A DNA stretch of 64,000 nucleotides from positions 1 through 64,000 of the forward strand of contig NZ_WTYM01000023.1 in NCBI RefSeq assembly GCF_009827435.1, written 5' to 3'. Origin of the DNA: Croceibacterium salegens (GTDB lineage Bacteria > Pseudomonadota > Alphaproteobacteria > Sphingomonadales > Sphingomonadaceae). Positions 1-9,573 of this stretch are shown piece by piece (the stretch's first letter is position 1; each line of letters starts with the position of its first letter). The notes beneath the pieces are model-generated. The model was not told the DNA's origin, searched no databases, and saw only the letters and a list, made by a program, of their open reading frames with translations. Both the position numbers and the translations under genes were made by a program.

Positions 1-2
1 AG

Positions 3-899
3 GCGGCGGCGCGCGGCGCCGAGCTGACCGTGGCGGCGATCGTCGGCTGCGCCGGGCTCGCCCCGACCATGGCGGCGGTCGAGCAGGGCGGCTTCATCGC
101 GCTCGCCAACAAGGAAGCGCTGGTCTCCGCCGGCGACGTGCTGATGGACGCGGTGGCGCGCCACGGCGCGACGCTGCTGCCGACGGACAGCGAGCACAAC
201 GCCATCTTCCAGTGCCTCCACGGGCAGGACCTCGCCGACGTGCGCTGGATCACGCTCACTGCCAGCGGCGGGCCGCTGCGGACGTGGGACAGCGCGCAGC
301 TCGAAACCTGCACCCCGGCGCAGGCCGTGGCGCACCCGAACTGGGCCATGGGCGCCAAGATCAGCGTCGATTCCGCGACGATGATGAACAAGGGCCTCGA
401 AGTTATCGAGGCGGCGCACCTCTTCCCGGTCGGGCTCGACCGCATCCGCATCGTCGTCCACCCGCAGAGCGTGATCCACTCGCTGGTCGAATACCGCGAC
501 GGCTCGACGCTCGCCCAGCTCGGACCGAGCGACATGCGCGTGCCGATCGCCTCGTGCCTTGCATGGCCGGGGCGAATGGACACGCCGTGCAAGCCGCTCG
601 ACCTCGCGGCGCTCGGCACCCTGAGTTTCTTCGCCCCCGACGAGGAGCGCTTCCCCGCCACGCGGCTGGCGCGCGAGGCGGCGCGGGCGGGCGGGGCGGC
701 CCCGGCGGTGCTCAACGCCGCCAACGAGATCGCCGTAGCGGCCTTCCTCGCCGGTCAGATTGCGTTCACCCGCATTGCTGCACTGGTGGAGCAGACCTTG
801 ACCCGGCCGCTCCCATCCGCTCCAGCTACGCTCGACGACGTGCTCGCCGTCGACAGTGCTGCGCGGGGGTGGGCGTCGGAGATGCTGGAGCACGCCTGA
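3..899 (+). CDS. dxr: 1-deoxy-D-xylulose 5-phosphate reductoisomerase, 5' end outside window
   Basis: Cytoplasmic enzyme of the MEP isoprenoid pathway that converts DXP to 2-C-methylerythritol 4-phosphate with NADPH and a divalent metal. About 298 residues are visible; the frame is open from the window edge, so the N-terminal Rossmann part is missing. Family motifs seen: ALANKEALV, the metal-binding [37 protein letters not shown] and HPQSVIHS. It ends 4 bases before the rseP ATG, as in the usual dxr-rseP-bamA order. The identification is secure; only the start is unknown. Confidence 0.97.
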   Translation, partial: AAARGAELTVAAIVGCAGLAPTMAAVEQGGFIALANKEALVSAGDVLMDAVARHGATLLPTDSEHNAIFQCLHGQDLADVRWITLTASGGPLRTWDSAQLETCTPAQAVAHPNWAMGAKISVDSATMMNKGLEVIEAAHLFPVGLDRIRIVVHPQSVIHSLVEYRDGSTLAQLGPSDMRVPIASCLAWPGRMDTPCKPLDLAALGTLSFFAPDEERFPATRLAREAARAGGAAPAVLNAANEIAVAAFLAGQIAFTRIAALVEQTLTRPLPSAPATLDDVLAVDSAARGWASEMLEHA

Positions 900-903
900 C
901 TTG

Positions 904-2037
904 ATGCAAGACCCGCCTTTCTGGATGTGGATCGTTGGCTTCCTGCTGGTCCTGGGCCCGCTCGTGACGCTGCACGAGCTCGGCCACTACCTTGTCGGGC
1001 GCTTGTTCGGGGTCAAGGCGGACGCCTTCTCGATCGGCTTCGGCAAGGAACTGGCCGGCTGGACCGACAAGCGCGGCACCCGCTGGAAGCTCTCGGCGCT
1101 GCCGCTCGGCGGCTACGTCCAGTTCGCCGGCGACATGAGCGCCAGCAGCCAGCCGAGCCAGGAATGGCTCAGTCTCCCTGCTTCGGAGCGCAACCAGACC
1201 TTCCAGGCGAAGCCGCTGTGGCAACGCGCGCTTATCGTGGCGGCCGGACCGGCGACCAACCTGCTGGTTGCGGTTGGCATCATTGCCGCCTTCCTGATGG
1301 TCTACGGCAAGCCGGTGCCTGCCGACCCGGCGGAAGAGAACTACGTCGCCTCGTTCACCGAGAAATCGGCCGCGCAAGCGGCCGGCGTCCACATCGGCGA
1401 CCGTATCATCGCCATCGACGGCAAGGCGATGACGCGCTGGGAGGAGGTCAAGGAGCAGATCGCCCTGCGCCCCGGCACGCGCATGACCTTCACCCTCGAA
1501 CGCGGCGGAGAGAGACTGACCATCCCGATCACCACTGCCAGCTCGATCGCGCGCGACGAGTTCGGCAACGAGAGCCGGATCGGCCTCATCGGCGTGATGC
1601 CGCGCGACGTCGAACGCAAGTTCGAAGCGGTGGGCCCGGTCGAGGCGGTCGGTATGGGGTTCGTCGAATGCTGGCAGATCACTCGCTTCATGGTCACTGG
1701 CATCAAGCAGATCCTGGTCGGCGACCGCTCGGTCAAGGAACTCGGCGGGCCGATCAAGATCGCCAAGTTTTCCGGCGAACGCCTGAGCCTCGGCTGGGAG
1801 CAGTTCGTCAGTTTTGCGGCGCTGATCTCGCTTAACTTGGCGTTCATCAACCTCTTGCCAATCCCCACCCTCGACGGCGGGCACCTGGCTTTCTACGCGG
1901 CAGAGGCAATCCGCCGCAAACCAGCCAGCCAACGCAGTCAGGAGTGGGCGTACCGCACCGGCATAGCCTTCGTGCTAGCGCTGATGCTGTTCGTGACGAT
2001 CAACGATATCGCCTCGCTGCCGATATTCGGCGGCTAG
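904..2037 (+). CDS. rseP: RIP metalloprotease RseP (site-2 protease)
   Basis: Inner-membrane zinc protease that cuts anti-sigma factors or signal peptides within the membrane. 377 residues from the chosen ATG. The first membrane segment carries the zinc motif HELGH (residues 24-28). A PDZ domain lies at about 115-215 (core IGDRIIAIDGKAM), and the C-terminal segment has the second active-site motif PTLDGGHL. An in-frame TTG directly before the ATG is a less likely start. Upstream in-frame codons would add an arginine-rich stretch not typical of the family. It sits between dxr and bamA, probably as one transcript with dxr. Confidence 0.96.
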   Translation: MQDPPFWMWIVGFLLVLGPLVTLHELGHYLVGRLFGVKADAFSIGFGKELAGWTDKRGTRWKLSALPLGGYVQFAGDMSASSQPSQEWLSLPASERNQTFQAKPLWQRALIVAAGPATNLLVAVGIIAAFLMVYGKPVPADPAEENYVASFTEKSAAQAAGVHIGDRIIAIDGKAMTRWEEVKEQIALRPGTRMTFTLERGGERLTIPITTASSIARDEFGNESRIGLIGVMPRDVERKFEAVGPVEAVGMGFVECWQITRFMVTGIKQILVGDRSVKELGGPIKIAKFSGERLSLGWEQFVSFAALISLNLAFINLLPIPTLDGGHLAFYAAEAIRRKPASQRSQEWAYRTGIAFVLALMLFVTINDIASLPIFGG

Positions 2038-2219
2038 GCGGGGAAAAGGAAGACGCGGGGCGGGCATTCCCGGGATGATTGCTTGATTGACCTCGCCGCA
2101 TCGGGCAAGGGCGCGGTTCGCCTCGCCAGTTGTTGAAACGGGACGCTTCGACGCAAGTCCAGGGCCGACATGGCGATACGGGAATGGCACGTAACTGTGC
2201 CGATGAAATGGACGGGTTT

Positions 2220-4901
2220 ATGAGCCGTAAGGCCAAGACGATCGCAGCGACGCCTTTTGCCATCGCCCTGCTGGGCGGTACAATCCTTGCCGGTGTCCCG
2301 GTCGCGGCCAGCGCACAGGATTCCGAAACCCCGGCACCCAGCGCCGCTCCGGCCCCGGCCGGACAACAGGGCGAGGTGATCAGGACGATCTCGGTCGCTG
2401 GCGCCCAGCGCCTCGAACCGCAGACGATCCTCAGCTACATCCAGCTGCGCCCGGGCCAGCAATATACCCCGGCCGCCGCCGACCAGGTCCTCAAGGACCT
2501 TGCTGCGACCGAACTGTTCGCCGACTTCTCGGTCGCCAATAACGATGGCAACGTGGTCATCTCGGTGGTAGAGAACCCGGTCATCAACCGCGTCGTGCTG
2601 GAGGGCAACAAGCGCCTCAAGGACGAGAAGATCTCCCCTGAAATCAAGCTCGCGCCGCGGCAGATCTTCACCCGTTCCAAGGTCCGGGCCGACGTTGCCC
2701 GGATCATCGAGCTGTACAAGCGCCAGGGCCGCTACGCCGCCACCGTCGAACCGAAGATGGTGCAGCTTTCGCAGAACCGCGTCGACGTCATCTTCGAGAT
2801 CACCGAAGGGCCCAAGTCCAAGGTCCGGGCGATCAACATCATCGGCAACGAGGTGTTCTCCGACAGCAAGCTCAAGGGCGAGATGCTGACCAAGGAGTCG
2901 AGCATCACCAAGATCTTCAGCTCGTCCACCAGTTACGACCCCGACCGCATGGCGTACGACCAGCAGTTGCTGCGTCAGTACTACCTGACCAACGGCTATG
3001 CCGAGTTCCGCGTGGTCTCGGCCGTTGCCGAGCTGACGCCCGACAAGCGGGATTTCATCATCACCTTCGTGGTCGAGGAAGGCCCGCGCTACAAGTTCGG
3101 CGAGGTGAAGGTCGAGAGCGAGATCCGCGACTTCGATTCCAGCCTGATGACCCGGTCGCTGCCGATGAAGACGGGCGAGTGGTATGACGCCAAGCAGGTC
3201 GAGGATACCAAGGACCAGCTGCAGGAAACGGCCGGCGCCTTCGGCTATGCCTTCGCCGAGGTCAACCCGCGCCCGGTACCGGACCGCGAAAACCACATCA
3301 TGGCCGTCACGTTCAACATCGGCGAGGCGCAGCGCACCTACGTCGAGCGGATCGACGTCAACGGCAACACGCTGACCCAGGACAAGATCGTGCGCCGCGA
3401 ATTCCGCCTCGCGGAAGGCGACGCGTTCAACTCGCTGCAGGTCAAGCGCACCACCAACCGCATCAACGGCCTGGGCTACTTCCAGGAGAACTTCGAGGTC
3501 GAGCAACAGGACGGCAGCGCACCGGACCGCATCATCCTCGAAGCCAACGTGCAAGAACAGGCGACCGGCCAGCTGACCTTGTCGGCAGGCTTCTCGAGCC
3601 TCGAAAGCTTCATCTTCCAGGGCTCGATCCAGCAGCGCAACTTCCGCGGCCGTGGCCAGACCGTCGGGCTGGGCGTCAACTGGTCGCGTTATTCGCGCTC
3701 GGGCAACATCAGCTTCAACGAACCGCACATCTTCGACAAGAACATCTCGGCGGGCATCGACGTCTACCGCCGCGACTATAACAACGGCTATTACAAGAAC
3801 AGCACCGCGACCTACAAGCAGGCGACCACTGGCGCGCAGCTGCGCGTCGGCGTGCCCCTTACCGAATACACCTCGGTGCTCGGCCGCTACACCCTCAATT
3901 ACGACCAGATCTCGCTCGACGAGAACAGCTACTACGCCGACCTCGACGGTGATGGCGTGCGCTCCTGCGAACCGTTGCTTGCCGGACGCTACCTTTGCGA
4001 AGCCGTGGGCGATCGCCTCAGTTCGATCCTCGGGCTTTCGCTGCTCTACAACACGCTCGACAGCTACCAGCGGCCGACGCGCGGCCGTTCGGCGACGGCG
4101 AGCATCGACTTCGCCGGTCTCGGCGGCGACACGAAGTATGTACGCCTGACGGCCAACGCGGCACAGTACTGGCCGCTCGGCGGCGGCCTGATCTTCTCGC
4201 TGCGCGGCGAAAGCGGGTTCATCAAGGGGCTGACGGACAAGGGGCCCGGCGTAACCGACGTCCTGCTCAGCGACCGATTCTTCCTCGGCGAACCGCAGTT
4301 GCGCGGCTTCGACATTCGCGGCGTCGGTCCGCGCGTCGTTCGCCGCTACTACACCACGGATGCCGACGGTAACGTGGTGCTGACCGATCTCAACTCCCGC
4401 GCCACCGGCGACGATGCGCTGGGCGGCACCGCCTATTACCTGGGCCGCGCCGAGCTGGAGATTCCGCTTGGTTCGGGCGCCCGCGAGCTCGGCCTGCGGC
4501 CGTCGGTATTCTTCGACATCGGTTCAGTGTTCGGGGTCAAGACGCCGGCGCTGACGCAGAGTCCCTATCCCGATGGCATCTTCCTGCCGACGCGCGACTC
4601 CAGCGGCAACGCGCTCTACCAACAGATCGTCTACAACAGTTCCGGGGCTGCAACCGGTCTTGAAATTTCTACCAGCCCCACCGATTCCAAGGGAATTGCC
4701 AACACGCCAATCGGCAGCACAATTCCTCCCTTCCAGGAGGAATTCTATGGAGATTCGCCGAGGCCTCGCGCTTCGATCGGTATCGGCGTAAACTGGAATT
4801 CTCCGTTCGGCCCATTCCGCATCGACTTCGCCTATCCGCTGTTGAAGCAGAAGGGCGACGACACCAAACGCTTCTCGTTTAACGTAGGAACTCAATTCTG
4901 A
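2220..4901 (+). CDS. bamA: Outer membrane protein assembly factor BamA
   Basis: Omp85 protein that folds and inserts beta-barrel proteins into the outer membrane. 893 residues: a signal peptide (MSRKAKTIAATPFAIALLGG, cleavage near AASAQ), five POTRA domains over about residues 40-420 (first begins VIRTISVAGAQRL), then the C-terminal barrel ending in the beta signal with terminal Phe (VGTQF). I chose the ATG at 2220 because it puts the basic n-region at the N-terminus; ATGs at 2184 and 2208 are possible. The 182 bases after rseP hold no other gene. The stop overlaps the next start by one base (TGATG). Confidence 0.95.
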   Translation: MSRKAKTIAATPFAIALLGGTILAGVPVAASAQDSETPAPSAAPAPAGQQGEVIRTISVAGAQRLEPQTILSYIQLRPGQQYTPAAADQVLKDLAATELFADFSVANNDGNVVISVVENPVINRVVLEGNKRLKDEKISPEIKLAPRQIFTRSKVRADVARIIELYKRQGRYAATVEPKMVQLSQNRVDVIFEITEGPKSKVRAINIIGNEVFSDSKLKGEMLTKESSITKIFSSSTSYDPDRMAYDQQLLRQYYLTNGYAEFRVVSAVAELTPDKRDFIITFVVEEGPRYKFGEVKVESEIRDFDSSLMTRSLPMKTGEWYDAKQVEDTKDQLQETAGAFGYAFAEVNPRPVPDRENHIMAVTFNIGEAQRTYVERIDVNGNTLTQDKIVRREFRLAEGDAFNSLQVKRTTNRINGLGYFQENFEVEQQDGSAPDRIILEANVQEQATGQLTLSAGFSSLESFIFQGSIQQRNFRGRGQTVGLGVNWSRYSRSGNISFNEPHIFDKNISAGIDVYRRDYNNGYYKNSTATYKQATTGAQLRVGVPLTEYTSVLGRYTLNYDQISLDENSYYADLDGDGVRSCEPLLAGRYLCEAVGDRLSSILGLSLLYNTLDSYQRPTRGRSATASIDFAGLGGDTKYVRLTANAAQYWPLGGGLIFSLRGESGFIKGLTDKGPGVTDVLLSDRFFLGEPQLRGFDIRGVGPRVVRRYYTTDADGNVVLTDLNSRATGDDALGGTAYYLGRAELEIPLGSGARELGLRPSVFFDIGSVFGVKTPALTQSPYPDGIFLPTRDSSGNALYQQIVYNSSGAATGLEISTSPTDSKGIANTPIGSTIPPFQEEFYGDSPRPRASIGIGVNWNSPFGPFRIDFAYPLLKQKGDDTKRFSFNVGTQF

Positions 4902-5587
4902 TGAAAATGCTCTCCAAGCCGGCGCTCGCCGCCGGCCTCGCCCTGGCAACTCTCGCTTCGCCCGCCGCCGTTTCGCCGGCCGCAGCGCAGCAGGTTGCCG
5001 GCATCGGCATCGTCAATGCGCCGCTGGTCATTGCCAACTCGAACGCCTTCAAGACCGCGCAACAGCAGCGCCAGGTGACTTACAAGGCCCAGATCGACCA
5101 GGCCACTGCACGCCGCCAGGCGATTGCAACGCAGCTCCAGCCGATGGTCGCCAAGTTGCAGGCCGATAGCCAGGCCGCCAACGCCGCGCAGAACCAGGCA
5201 TCGCTGCAACAGCAGTACAACACGATCCAGCAGATCCAGCAGAGCGGCCAGCAGGAACTGCAGGAAATCCTCGCCCCGGTCTCGCTGAGCCAGGCCTATG
5301 TCGAAGAGCAGATCACCGACCAGTTGGCGACGGCCGTGCAGAACGCCGCCACCAAGAAGAACGTGACGCTGGTGATCGGCCCGGACAGCGTGCTCTACGC
5401 CGCTGCGCCGTACAACCTGAACCAGGCGGTGCTCGACGAGCTCAACACGCTGATTCCGAGCGCGCAGATCGTCCCGCCGCAGGGCTGGCTGCCGCGCGAA
5501 ATGCGTGAACAGCAGGCCCAGCAGCAGGCCGCGGCGCAGGGCCAGCAGCCCGCCGCCGCCGCCACGGCGCCGGTTTCCGGCCGCTGA
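4901..5587 (+). CDS. OmpH/Skp family periplasmic chaperone
   Basis: Predicted periplasmic holdase for outer-membrane proteins, in the usual place behind bamA. 228 residues: signal peptide (MKMLSKPALAAGLALATLAS, cleavage near AAAQQ at about 30), then a Gln/Ala-rich coiled coil (about 50-130) and the conserved segment GPDSVLYAAAPYN. A long Q/A-rich tail follows, which is low complexity. Its ATG overlaps the bamA stop, so translation is probably coupled. OmpH sequences vary widely, so the call rests on position, signal peptide and coiled coil. Confidence 0.88.
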   Translation: MKMLSKPALAAGLALATLASPAAVSPAAAQQVAGIGIVNAPLVIANSNAFKTAQQQRQVTYKAQIDQATARRQAIATQLQPMVAKLQADSQAANAAQNQASLQQQYNTIQQIQQSGQQELQEILAPVSLSQAYVEEQITDQLATAVQNAATKKNVTLVIGPDSVLYAAAPYNLNQAVLDELNTLIPSAQIVPPQGWLPREMREQQAQQQAAAQGQQPAAAATAPVSGR

Positions 5588-5607
5588 GGCACTGACGAGG
5601 GCAGGGC

Positions 5608-6063
5608 ATGAGCGATCCAGGATCTCTCGACATTCTCGGGGTGCTCAAGGCCCTGCCGCATCGGTACCCGCTGCTGCTCGTCGACCGGGTGGTCAGCATC
5701 GATCTCAGTGAGCGGATTCACGCCGTGAAGGCGGTCAGCTTCAACGAGGAATACTTCCAGGGCCACTTCCCGGGCCGTCCGATCATGCCGGGCGTGCTGC
5801 AGGTGGAGGCTATGGCGCAGGCCGCGGCGATCCTCGGCATCCAGACGCTGGGGCTCGCCGGGACCGGCAAGCTCGTCTATTTCATGGGCATCGACGGCGC
5901 CAAGTTCCGCGCGCCCGTGGAGCCGGGCTGCCTTCTCGACCTCAAGGTCGAGTTCACCCAACAGCGTAGCCGGGTCTACAAATTCGCCGGTGAAGCCAGT
6001 GTCGAGGGCAAGACGACCTCGACCTGCGAATTTACCGCGATGATCGCCGACCCGCCTGCCTGA
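5608..6063 (+). CDS. fabZ: 3-hydroxyacyl-ACP dehydratase FabZ
   Basis: Hot-dog dehydratase of fatty acid elongation. 151 residues, normal family length. It contains the family motif [11 protein letters not shown] (18-28), the catalytic His53 in [13 protein letters not shown] and catalytic Glu67 in LQVEAMAQ. It starts 20 bases after ompH, behind a GAGGGCAGG-type ribosome site, and probably belongs to the same transcript. lpxA, often found nearby in other proteobacteria, does not follow; rpmE does. Confidence 0.97.
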   Translation: MSDPGSLDILGVLKALPHRYPLLLVDRVVSIDLSERIHAVKAVSFNEEYFQGHFPGRPIMPGVLQVEAMAQAAAILGIQTLGLAGTGKLVYFMGIDGAKFRAPVEPGCLLDLKVEFTQQRSRVYKFAGEASVEGKTTSTCEFTAMIADPPA

Positions 6064-6166
6064 CCCGCTGGTACTTGTAATTCCGGGCGCGCGCGGTTAA
6101 AGGCGCGCCTTTCCAACCCACAGCTGGACCGGTCGGTACCGTTCCGAGGCTACGGAGACATACGCC

Positions 6167-6391
6167 ATGAAGGCCGATACGCATCCCGATTACCACATGA
6201 TCACGGTCAAGATGACCGACGGCACCGAGTTCCAGACGCGCTCCACCTGGGGCAGCGAGGGCGACACGATGACGCTGGAAATCGATCCGACCAGCCACCC
6301 GGCGTGGACCGGCGGTACCCGCCAGGTCAACGAAGGCGGCCGTGTCGCGGCCTTCAACAAGCGCTTCGCGGGTCTCAACCTCAAGAAGTAA
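6167..6391 (+). CDS. rpmE: 50S ribosomal protein L31
   Basis: Small ribosomal protein of 74 residues. It begins [20 protein letters not shown] and has the central SHPAWTGG and the basic end [12 protein letters not shown] typical of L31. It has no cysteine, so it is the zinc-free form. A GGAG site lies upstream of the ATG. A strong terminator hairpin follows at 6416-6448. Confidence 0.95.
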   Translation: MKADTHPDYHMITVKMTDGTEFQTRSTWGSEGDTMTLEIDPTSHPAWTGGTRQVNEGGRVAAFNKRFAGLNLKK

Positions 6392-6415
6392 GCGCTTCGG
6401 CAAAAGCGAAATAGC

Positions 6416-6448
6416 AAGGGCGGTCCCGCGGGGCCGCCCTTCTTGTTT
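6416..6448 (+). terminator. Rho-independent terminator after rpmE
   Basis: Perfect 8-bp stem AAGGGCGG / CCGCCCTT with a 10-base GC-rich loop, followed by CTTGTTT. It lies between the convergent rpmE and GDT1-family genes and could also work for the minus-strand gene, because the A-rich stretch before the stem gives a T-rich run on the other strand. Confidence 0.8.
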
Positions 6449-6453
6449 GCGCC

Positions 6454-7020
6454 TCAGCTGGCGGCGGTCTCGTAGAGCAGCCAGGCGCCGATCACGAAGA
6501 ACAGCAGCGCCGCAATTGCCCGCACCAGCTTGAGTGGCACGCGCTGCACCAGTTCATTGCCGAGGAACACCGCGGGCACGTTGGCGATCATCATGCCCAG
6601 CGTGGTGCCTGCCGTGACCAGCGCGACGTTTTCGTAGCGCGCCCCGAGCGCAATCGTCGCGACCTGTGTCTTGTCGCCCATCTCGACGAGGAAGAAGGCC
6701 ACCAGCGTCGTCAGGAAGGCGCCGAAGCGGGCGGGCTTGTCCTCTTCGTCCTCGAACTTGTCGGGAACCAGCGTCCACGCCGCCATGGCGATGAAGCTGA
6801 TTGCGACCGCGTAGCGGAACCACTTGCCGTCGAGGAACCCGGCGATGGTGGTTCCGACGAAAGCCGCCAGGGCGTGGTTGGCGAGCGTGGCGAAAAGGAT
6901 GCCGAGGATGATCGGCAACGGCTTGCGGAAACGGGTCGCGAGCACGATCGCCAGCAGCATGGTCTTGTCGCCGATCTCGGCGAGGGCGACCACTGCGGTC
7001 GAAGTAAGCAGGGCTTCCAA
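6454..7020 (-). CDS. TMEM165/GDT1 (UPF0016) family cation transporter
   Basis: Inner-membrane protein of 188 residues and about six helices, made of two inverted halves. Each half carries the family signature E-x-G-D-K-T (EIGDKT at 15-20, EMGDKT at 113-118), which binds the transported cation. Characterised bacterial members export manganese; calcium/proton exchange is known in eukaryotic ones. A charged cytoplasmic linker (DKFEDEEDKPARFG) joins the halves. The leader between this gene and the GFA gene (about 50 bases) shows no manganese riboswitch. The substrate is inferred from the family. Confidence 0.9.
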   Translation of the reverse strand: MEALLTSTAVVALAEIGDKTMLLAIVLATRFRKPLPIILGILFATLANHALAAFVGTTIAGFLDGKWFRYAVAISFIAMAAWTLVPDKFEDEEDKPARFGAFLTTLVAFFLVEMGDKTQVATIALGARYENVALVTAGTTLGMMIANVPAVFLGNELVQRVPLKLVRAIAALLFFVIGAWLLYETAAS

Positions 7021-7068
7021 GAAATTGCTCCGGGCAGGGCGCCGTAAGAGGGTAAGATTGATCGGGGA

Positions 7069-7491
7069 TTAGTCGGGCGAGGCTGTATCGAACCGCATTG
7101 TCCCTGCATACCTCGAAACCCCCGTATCGCCCGGGTGGTTCACCCCGTCGAACACCGGAACCTCGGCAAAGTCGTAGGGACTGATGCCGTCGATCGTCGC
7201 GGCGTTGAGGCCGTACTTGTCGGGGTCGGAGCGGGTCTGGTGGAACACGTGGATGCCGCACTTCGGGCAGAAGTGGTGCTTCGCCTGGTGAGTGTTGAAG
7301 GTGTAGAGCGCGATCACGTCCTCGCCCCTGGTGACCCGCAGGTTCTCCAGCGGCACGTCGATCATCAGCACGCCCTTCATTGCGCAGATCGAGCAGTTGC
7401 AGCGCCGCACCGTCGCGCTTGCAGGCACCTTCGCGTGGTAGCGGACCGCACCGCAGTGGCAGCCGCCGTCGTGTTCGCCTTCGATCACCAT
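7069..7491 (-). CDS. GFA-family (CENP-V/GFA fold) zinc protein
   Basis: About 140 residues with the cysteine pattern of the glutathione-dependent formaldehyde-activating fold: GGCHCGAVRYHAK near the N-terminus, RRCNCSICAMKG in the middle, and HFCPKCGIHVFHQ. These bind two zinc ions. The ATG at 7491 is chosen because it leads straight into the first zinc motif and overlaps the end of the upstream oxygenase gene by 7 bases, suggesting coupled translation. Most members have no proven substrate, so formaldehyde/glutathione chemistry is only a family label. Confidence 0.85.
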   Translation of the reverse strand: MVIEGEHDGGCHCGAVRYHAKVPASATVRRCNCSICAMKGVLMIDVPLENLRVTRGEDVIALYTFNTHQAKHHFCPKCGIHVFHQTRSDPDKYGLNAATIDGISPYDFAEVPVFDGVNHPGDTGVSRYAGTMRFDTASPD

Positions 7492-8120
7492 CCCCACGGC
7501 TTCTCCCGGTACCACTTGGTAATGACGTACTTCAGCCCCTTCCGCACCTTCATCGCGTGGTGAAGCGTGGCGGCGTTGAGGCTGCCGTCGGGGCGGTGGT
7601 TGTTCCACGCAACCAGAGTGCCGCGGGTCGGCTGGAACATCTTGCCGATGACCTTGAAGCGCGTCGCACCGCCGGCCTCGACGTCGTTGAGGTAGGCCAT
7701 GAAGGTCCACGTGCGTTGACCGGCCACGGAGGTGTACTTGTGGAAGTCTGCCCCGTTCGGCTCGAAGTAGTCGGTGTGCGCCTTGAATTCCTGCCCCGGT
7801 TCATAGCGCTGGCCCTGCACCGGCTCACCGTATTCGATCGGGATGCCGTTGAGCGCGAAAAGCCGCTCCTCGAGGACTCGCACAGCCGGCTCGTCGGGCG
7901 CGAGGTCGCAGGTCTCGCTGGTGCGGAAGTAGTCGTCGCCGTTGGGGTCGGCGATGGTCGAGGGGCGGCGGTCGCGGTCGATCAGCGCGATCAGCGCGTC
8001 GCACAGCTCGCCCGGCAGGAAACCCGGCACGCTGAACAGTTCGATGCGAGGGGAGGGCACGCGGCGCACGCCAGTGCGGGAAAGCAGCCGTTCCGCGGAG
8101 GTTTCGCCCGGAGTCGTCAT
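7485..8120 (-). CDS. Prolyl 4-hydroxylase-like 2OG-Fe(II) oxygenase
   Basis: 211-residue oxygenase with a P4Hc-type domain. Iron ligands are visible as His115 and Asp117 (AHTDYFE) and the distal His187 or 188 (TLHHAMKV). The 2-oxoglutarate-binding Lys is Lys197 in GLKYVITKWYR. Other conserved pieces are RYEPGQEFKAHTD, FMAYLNDVEAGGATRF and PTRGTLVAWNN. It needs Fe(II), O2 and 2-oxoglutarate; the target residue or protein is unknown. It overlaps the GFA gene and is divergent from tRNA-His. Confidence 0.88.
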   Translation of the reverse strand: MTTPGETSAERLLSRTGVRRVPSPRIELFSVPGFLPGELCDALIALIDRDRRPSTIADPNGDDYFRTSETCDLAPDEPAVRVLEERLFALNGIPIEYGEPVQGQRYEPGQEFKAHTDYFEPNGADFHKYTSVAGQRTWTFMAYLNDVEAGGATRFKVIGKMFQPTRGTLVAWNNHRPDGSLNAATLHHAMKVRKGLKYVITKWYREKPWGW

Positions 8121-8302
8121 GCCCGATTGATAGCCGGGGCGCGGGCCCGGTCAAAGCGTGGTAATTTTGTTGCGTGAGCGGCATTTCGCGGCACATTTCC
8201 CTTTTCATTTTTGCCCTCCTGTGCAACAGGCGCGCCCTCGCGCAATCGCCGCTTGACCGGTGTGCGCAGAGTCCTAAGTCGCGCCTCGCGGCACAGGCTT
8301 GT

Positions 8303-8380
8303 GGCGAATGTAGCTCAGTTGGTTAGAGCGCCGGTTTGTGGTACCGGAGGTCGCGGGTTCGGATCCCGTCATTCGCCCCA
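8303..8380 (+). tRNA. tRNA-His (GTG anticodon)
   Basis: Complete cloverleaf. Acceptor GCGAATG pairs with CATTCGC, the D arm is GCTC..GAGC, the anticodon stem CCGGT/ACCGG holds GTG at 8338-8340, and the T arm contains GGTTCGGATCC. An extra 5' G (8303) faces C73, the G-1:C73 pair that marks histidine tRNAs. CCA is encoded (8378-8380). The 180 bases before it hold no gene. Confidence 0.98.
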
Positions 8381-8429
8381 TTTCCCCAGTCTTACTGCCC
8401 GAATTTCAAATGCTTGCATGGGCGGTACG

Positions 8430-9491
8430 ATGGCATTCTGGACCGAAGCGGATTTCGACGAGCATGAGCGGGTGGAGCTTGTGCACGACCGGGCATCGGG
8501 GCTCACGGCGATCATCGCGCTGCACTCCACATACCTCGGTCCGGCCGCCGGCGGCACCCGCTTCTGGCACTACACCGACCCCGACGCGGCGATGCGCGAT
8601 GCGCTGCGGCTGAGCCGCGGGATGAGCTACAAGAACGCCATGGCCGGCCTGCCGATCGGCGGGGGCAAGGCCGTCGTGCTGCTTGACGCGAACCGCACCA
8701 AGACCCCCGAAATGCTCGCCGCCTTCGGTGATGCCGTCGATGCGCTGGGTGGAGCCTATGTCACCGCCGAGGACGTCGGCGCGAGCGAGGCCGACATGGT
8801 CGCCATCCACCAGCGCACCCCGCACGTCTGCGGGTTGCCGGCGGAAGACGGCTCGGTCGGCGGCGATCCGGGCCCGTTCACCGCGATGGGCATCTACCTC
8901 GGCATCAAGGCTGCCGTTGCCTACAAGCTGGGCAGCGACAGCGTCGAGGGCGTCCACGTCGCCTTGCAGGGCTGCGGCAGCGTTGGCGGCGGCGTCGCCC
9001 GCCTGCTGGCCAAGGACGGAGCAAAGCTTACCGTCGCCGACGTCGACGAGGATCGCGCGAAGTCGCTGGCGAAGGAAGTCGGCGCCGATGCGGTCGGCGC
9101 CGATGCCATCATGGCGACCACCTGCGACGTGTTCAGCCCCAACGCGCTCGGCGCGATCCTCGACGAGGCCGGTGTCGCCAGCCTCGACTGCAAGATCGTC
9201 GCCGGCGGGGCCAACAACCAGATCGCCCGCCCGCAGCACGGCGTGCAACTGCACAAGCGCGGCATCCTCTACGCACCCGACTACGTCATCAACGCCGGCG
9301 GTATCATCAACGTCAGCCTCGAGTACCTGTGCCGCCAGCACGGGGAACCGTGCGACATCAACGAGGTGCGCAAGCGCATCGCTCAGATCCCCGACCGGCT
9401 GGTCGACATCTGGCAGGAAAGCAAGGCGAGCGGGCTTTCCGCCGATGTCGTGGCCGATGCCATGGCGCGCAAGCTGATCGGCCGGGCCTAG
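8430..9491 (+). CDS. Leucine dehydrogenase-type Glu/Leu/Phe/Val dehydrogenase
   Basis: NAD-dependent enzyme that interconverts branched-chain amino acids and 2-oxo acids. 353 residues. The N-terminal catalytic domain has [10 protein letters not shown] and [20 protein letters not shown], including the conserved catalytic-site lysines. The Rossmann domain begins [18 protein letters not shown] with the acidic strand end VADVD, favouring NAD. Two ATGs, 8418 and 8430, are possible; 8430 follows GGCGG. The length fits leucine/valine dehydrogenases (about 350), not glutamate dehydrogenases. The exact substrate cannot be told from sequence. Confidence 0.92.
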   Translation: MAFWTEADFDEHERVELVHDRASGLTAIIALHSTYLGPAAGGTRFWHYTDPDAAMRDALRLSRGMSYKNAMAGLPIGGGKAVVLLDANRTKTPEMLAAFGDAVDALGGAYVTAEDVGASEADMVAIHQRTPHVCGLPAEDGSVGGDPGPFTAMGIYLGIKAAVAYKLGSDSVEGVHVALQGCGSVGGGVARLLAKDGAKLTVADVDEDRAKSLAKEVGADAVGADAIMATTCDVFSPNALGAILDEAGVASLDCKIVAGGANNQIARPQHGVQLHKRGILYAPDYVINAGGIINVSLEYLCRQHGEPCDINEVRKRIAQIPDRLVDIWQESKASGLSADVVADAMARKLIGRA

Positions 9492-9573
9492 CAGTCGCCG
9501 TTGCGGCGCCGGTAAGGCGCTGCTAAGCGCGCTCGGCAATGCGCAAGAGTCGCACCAAGGGGCGTCCTTCCCG

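Noticed and set aside
7021-7068. Manganese riboswitch (yybP-ykoY) before the GDT1-family gene
   Set aside because: The leader is under 50 bases and shows none of the conserved loops of that riboswitch.
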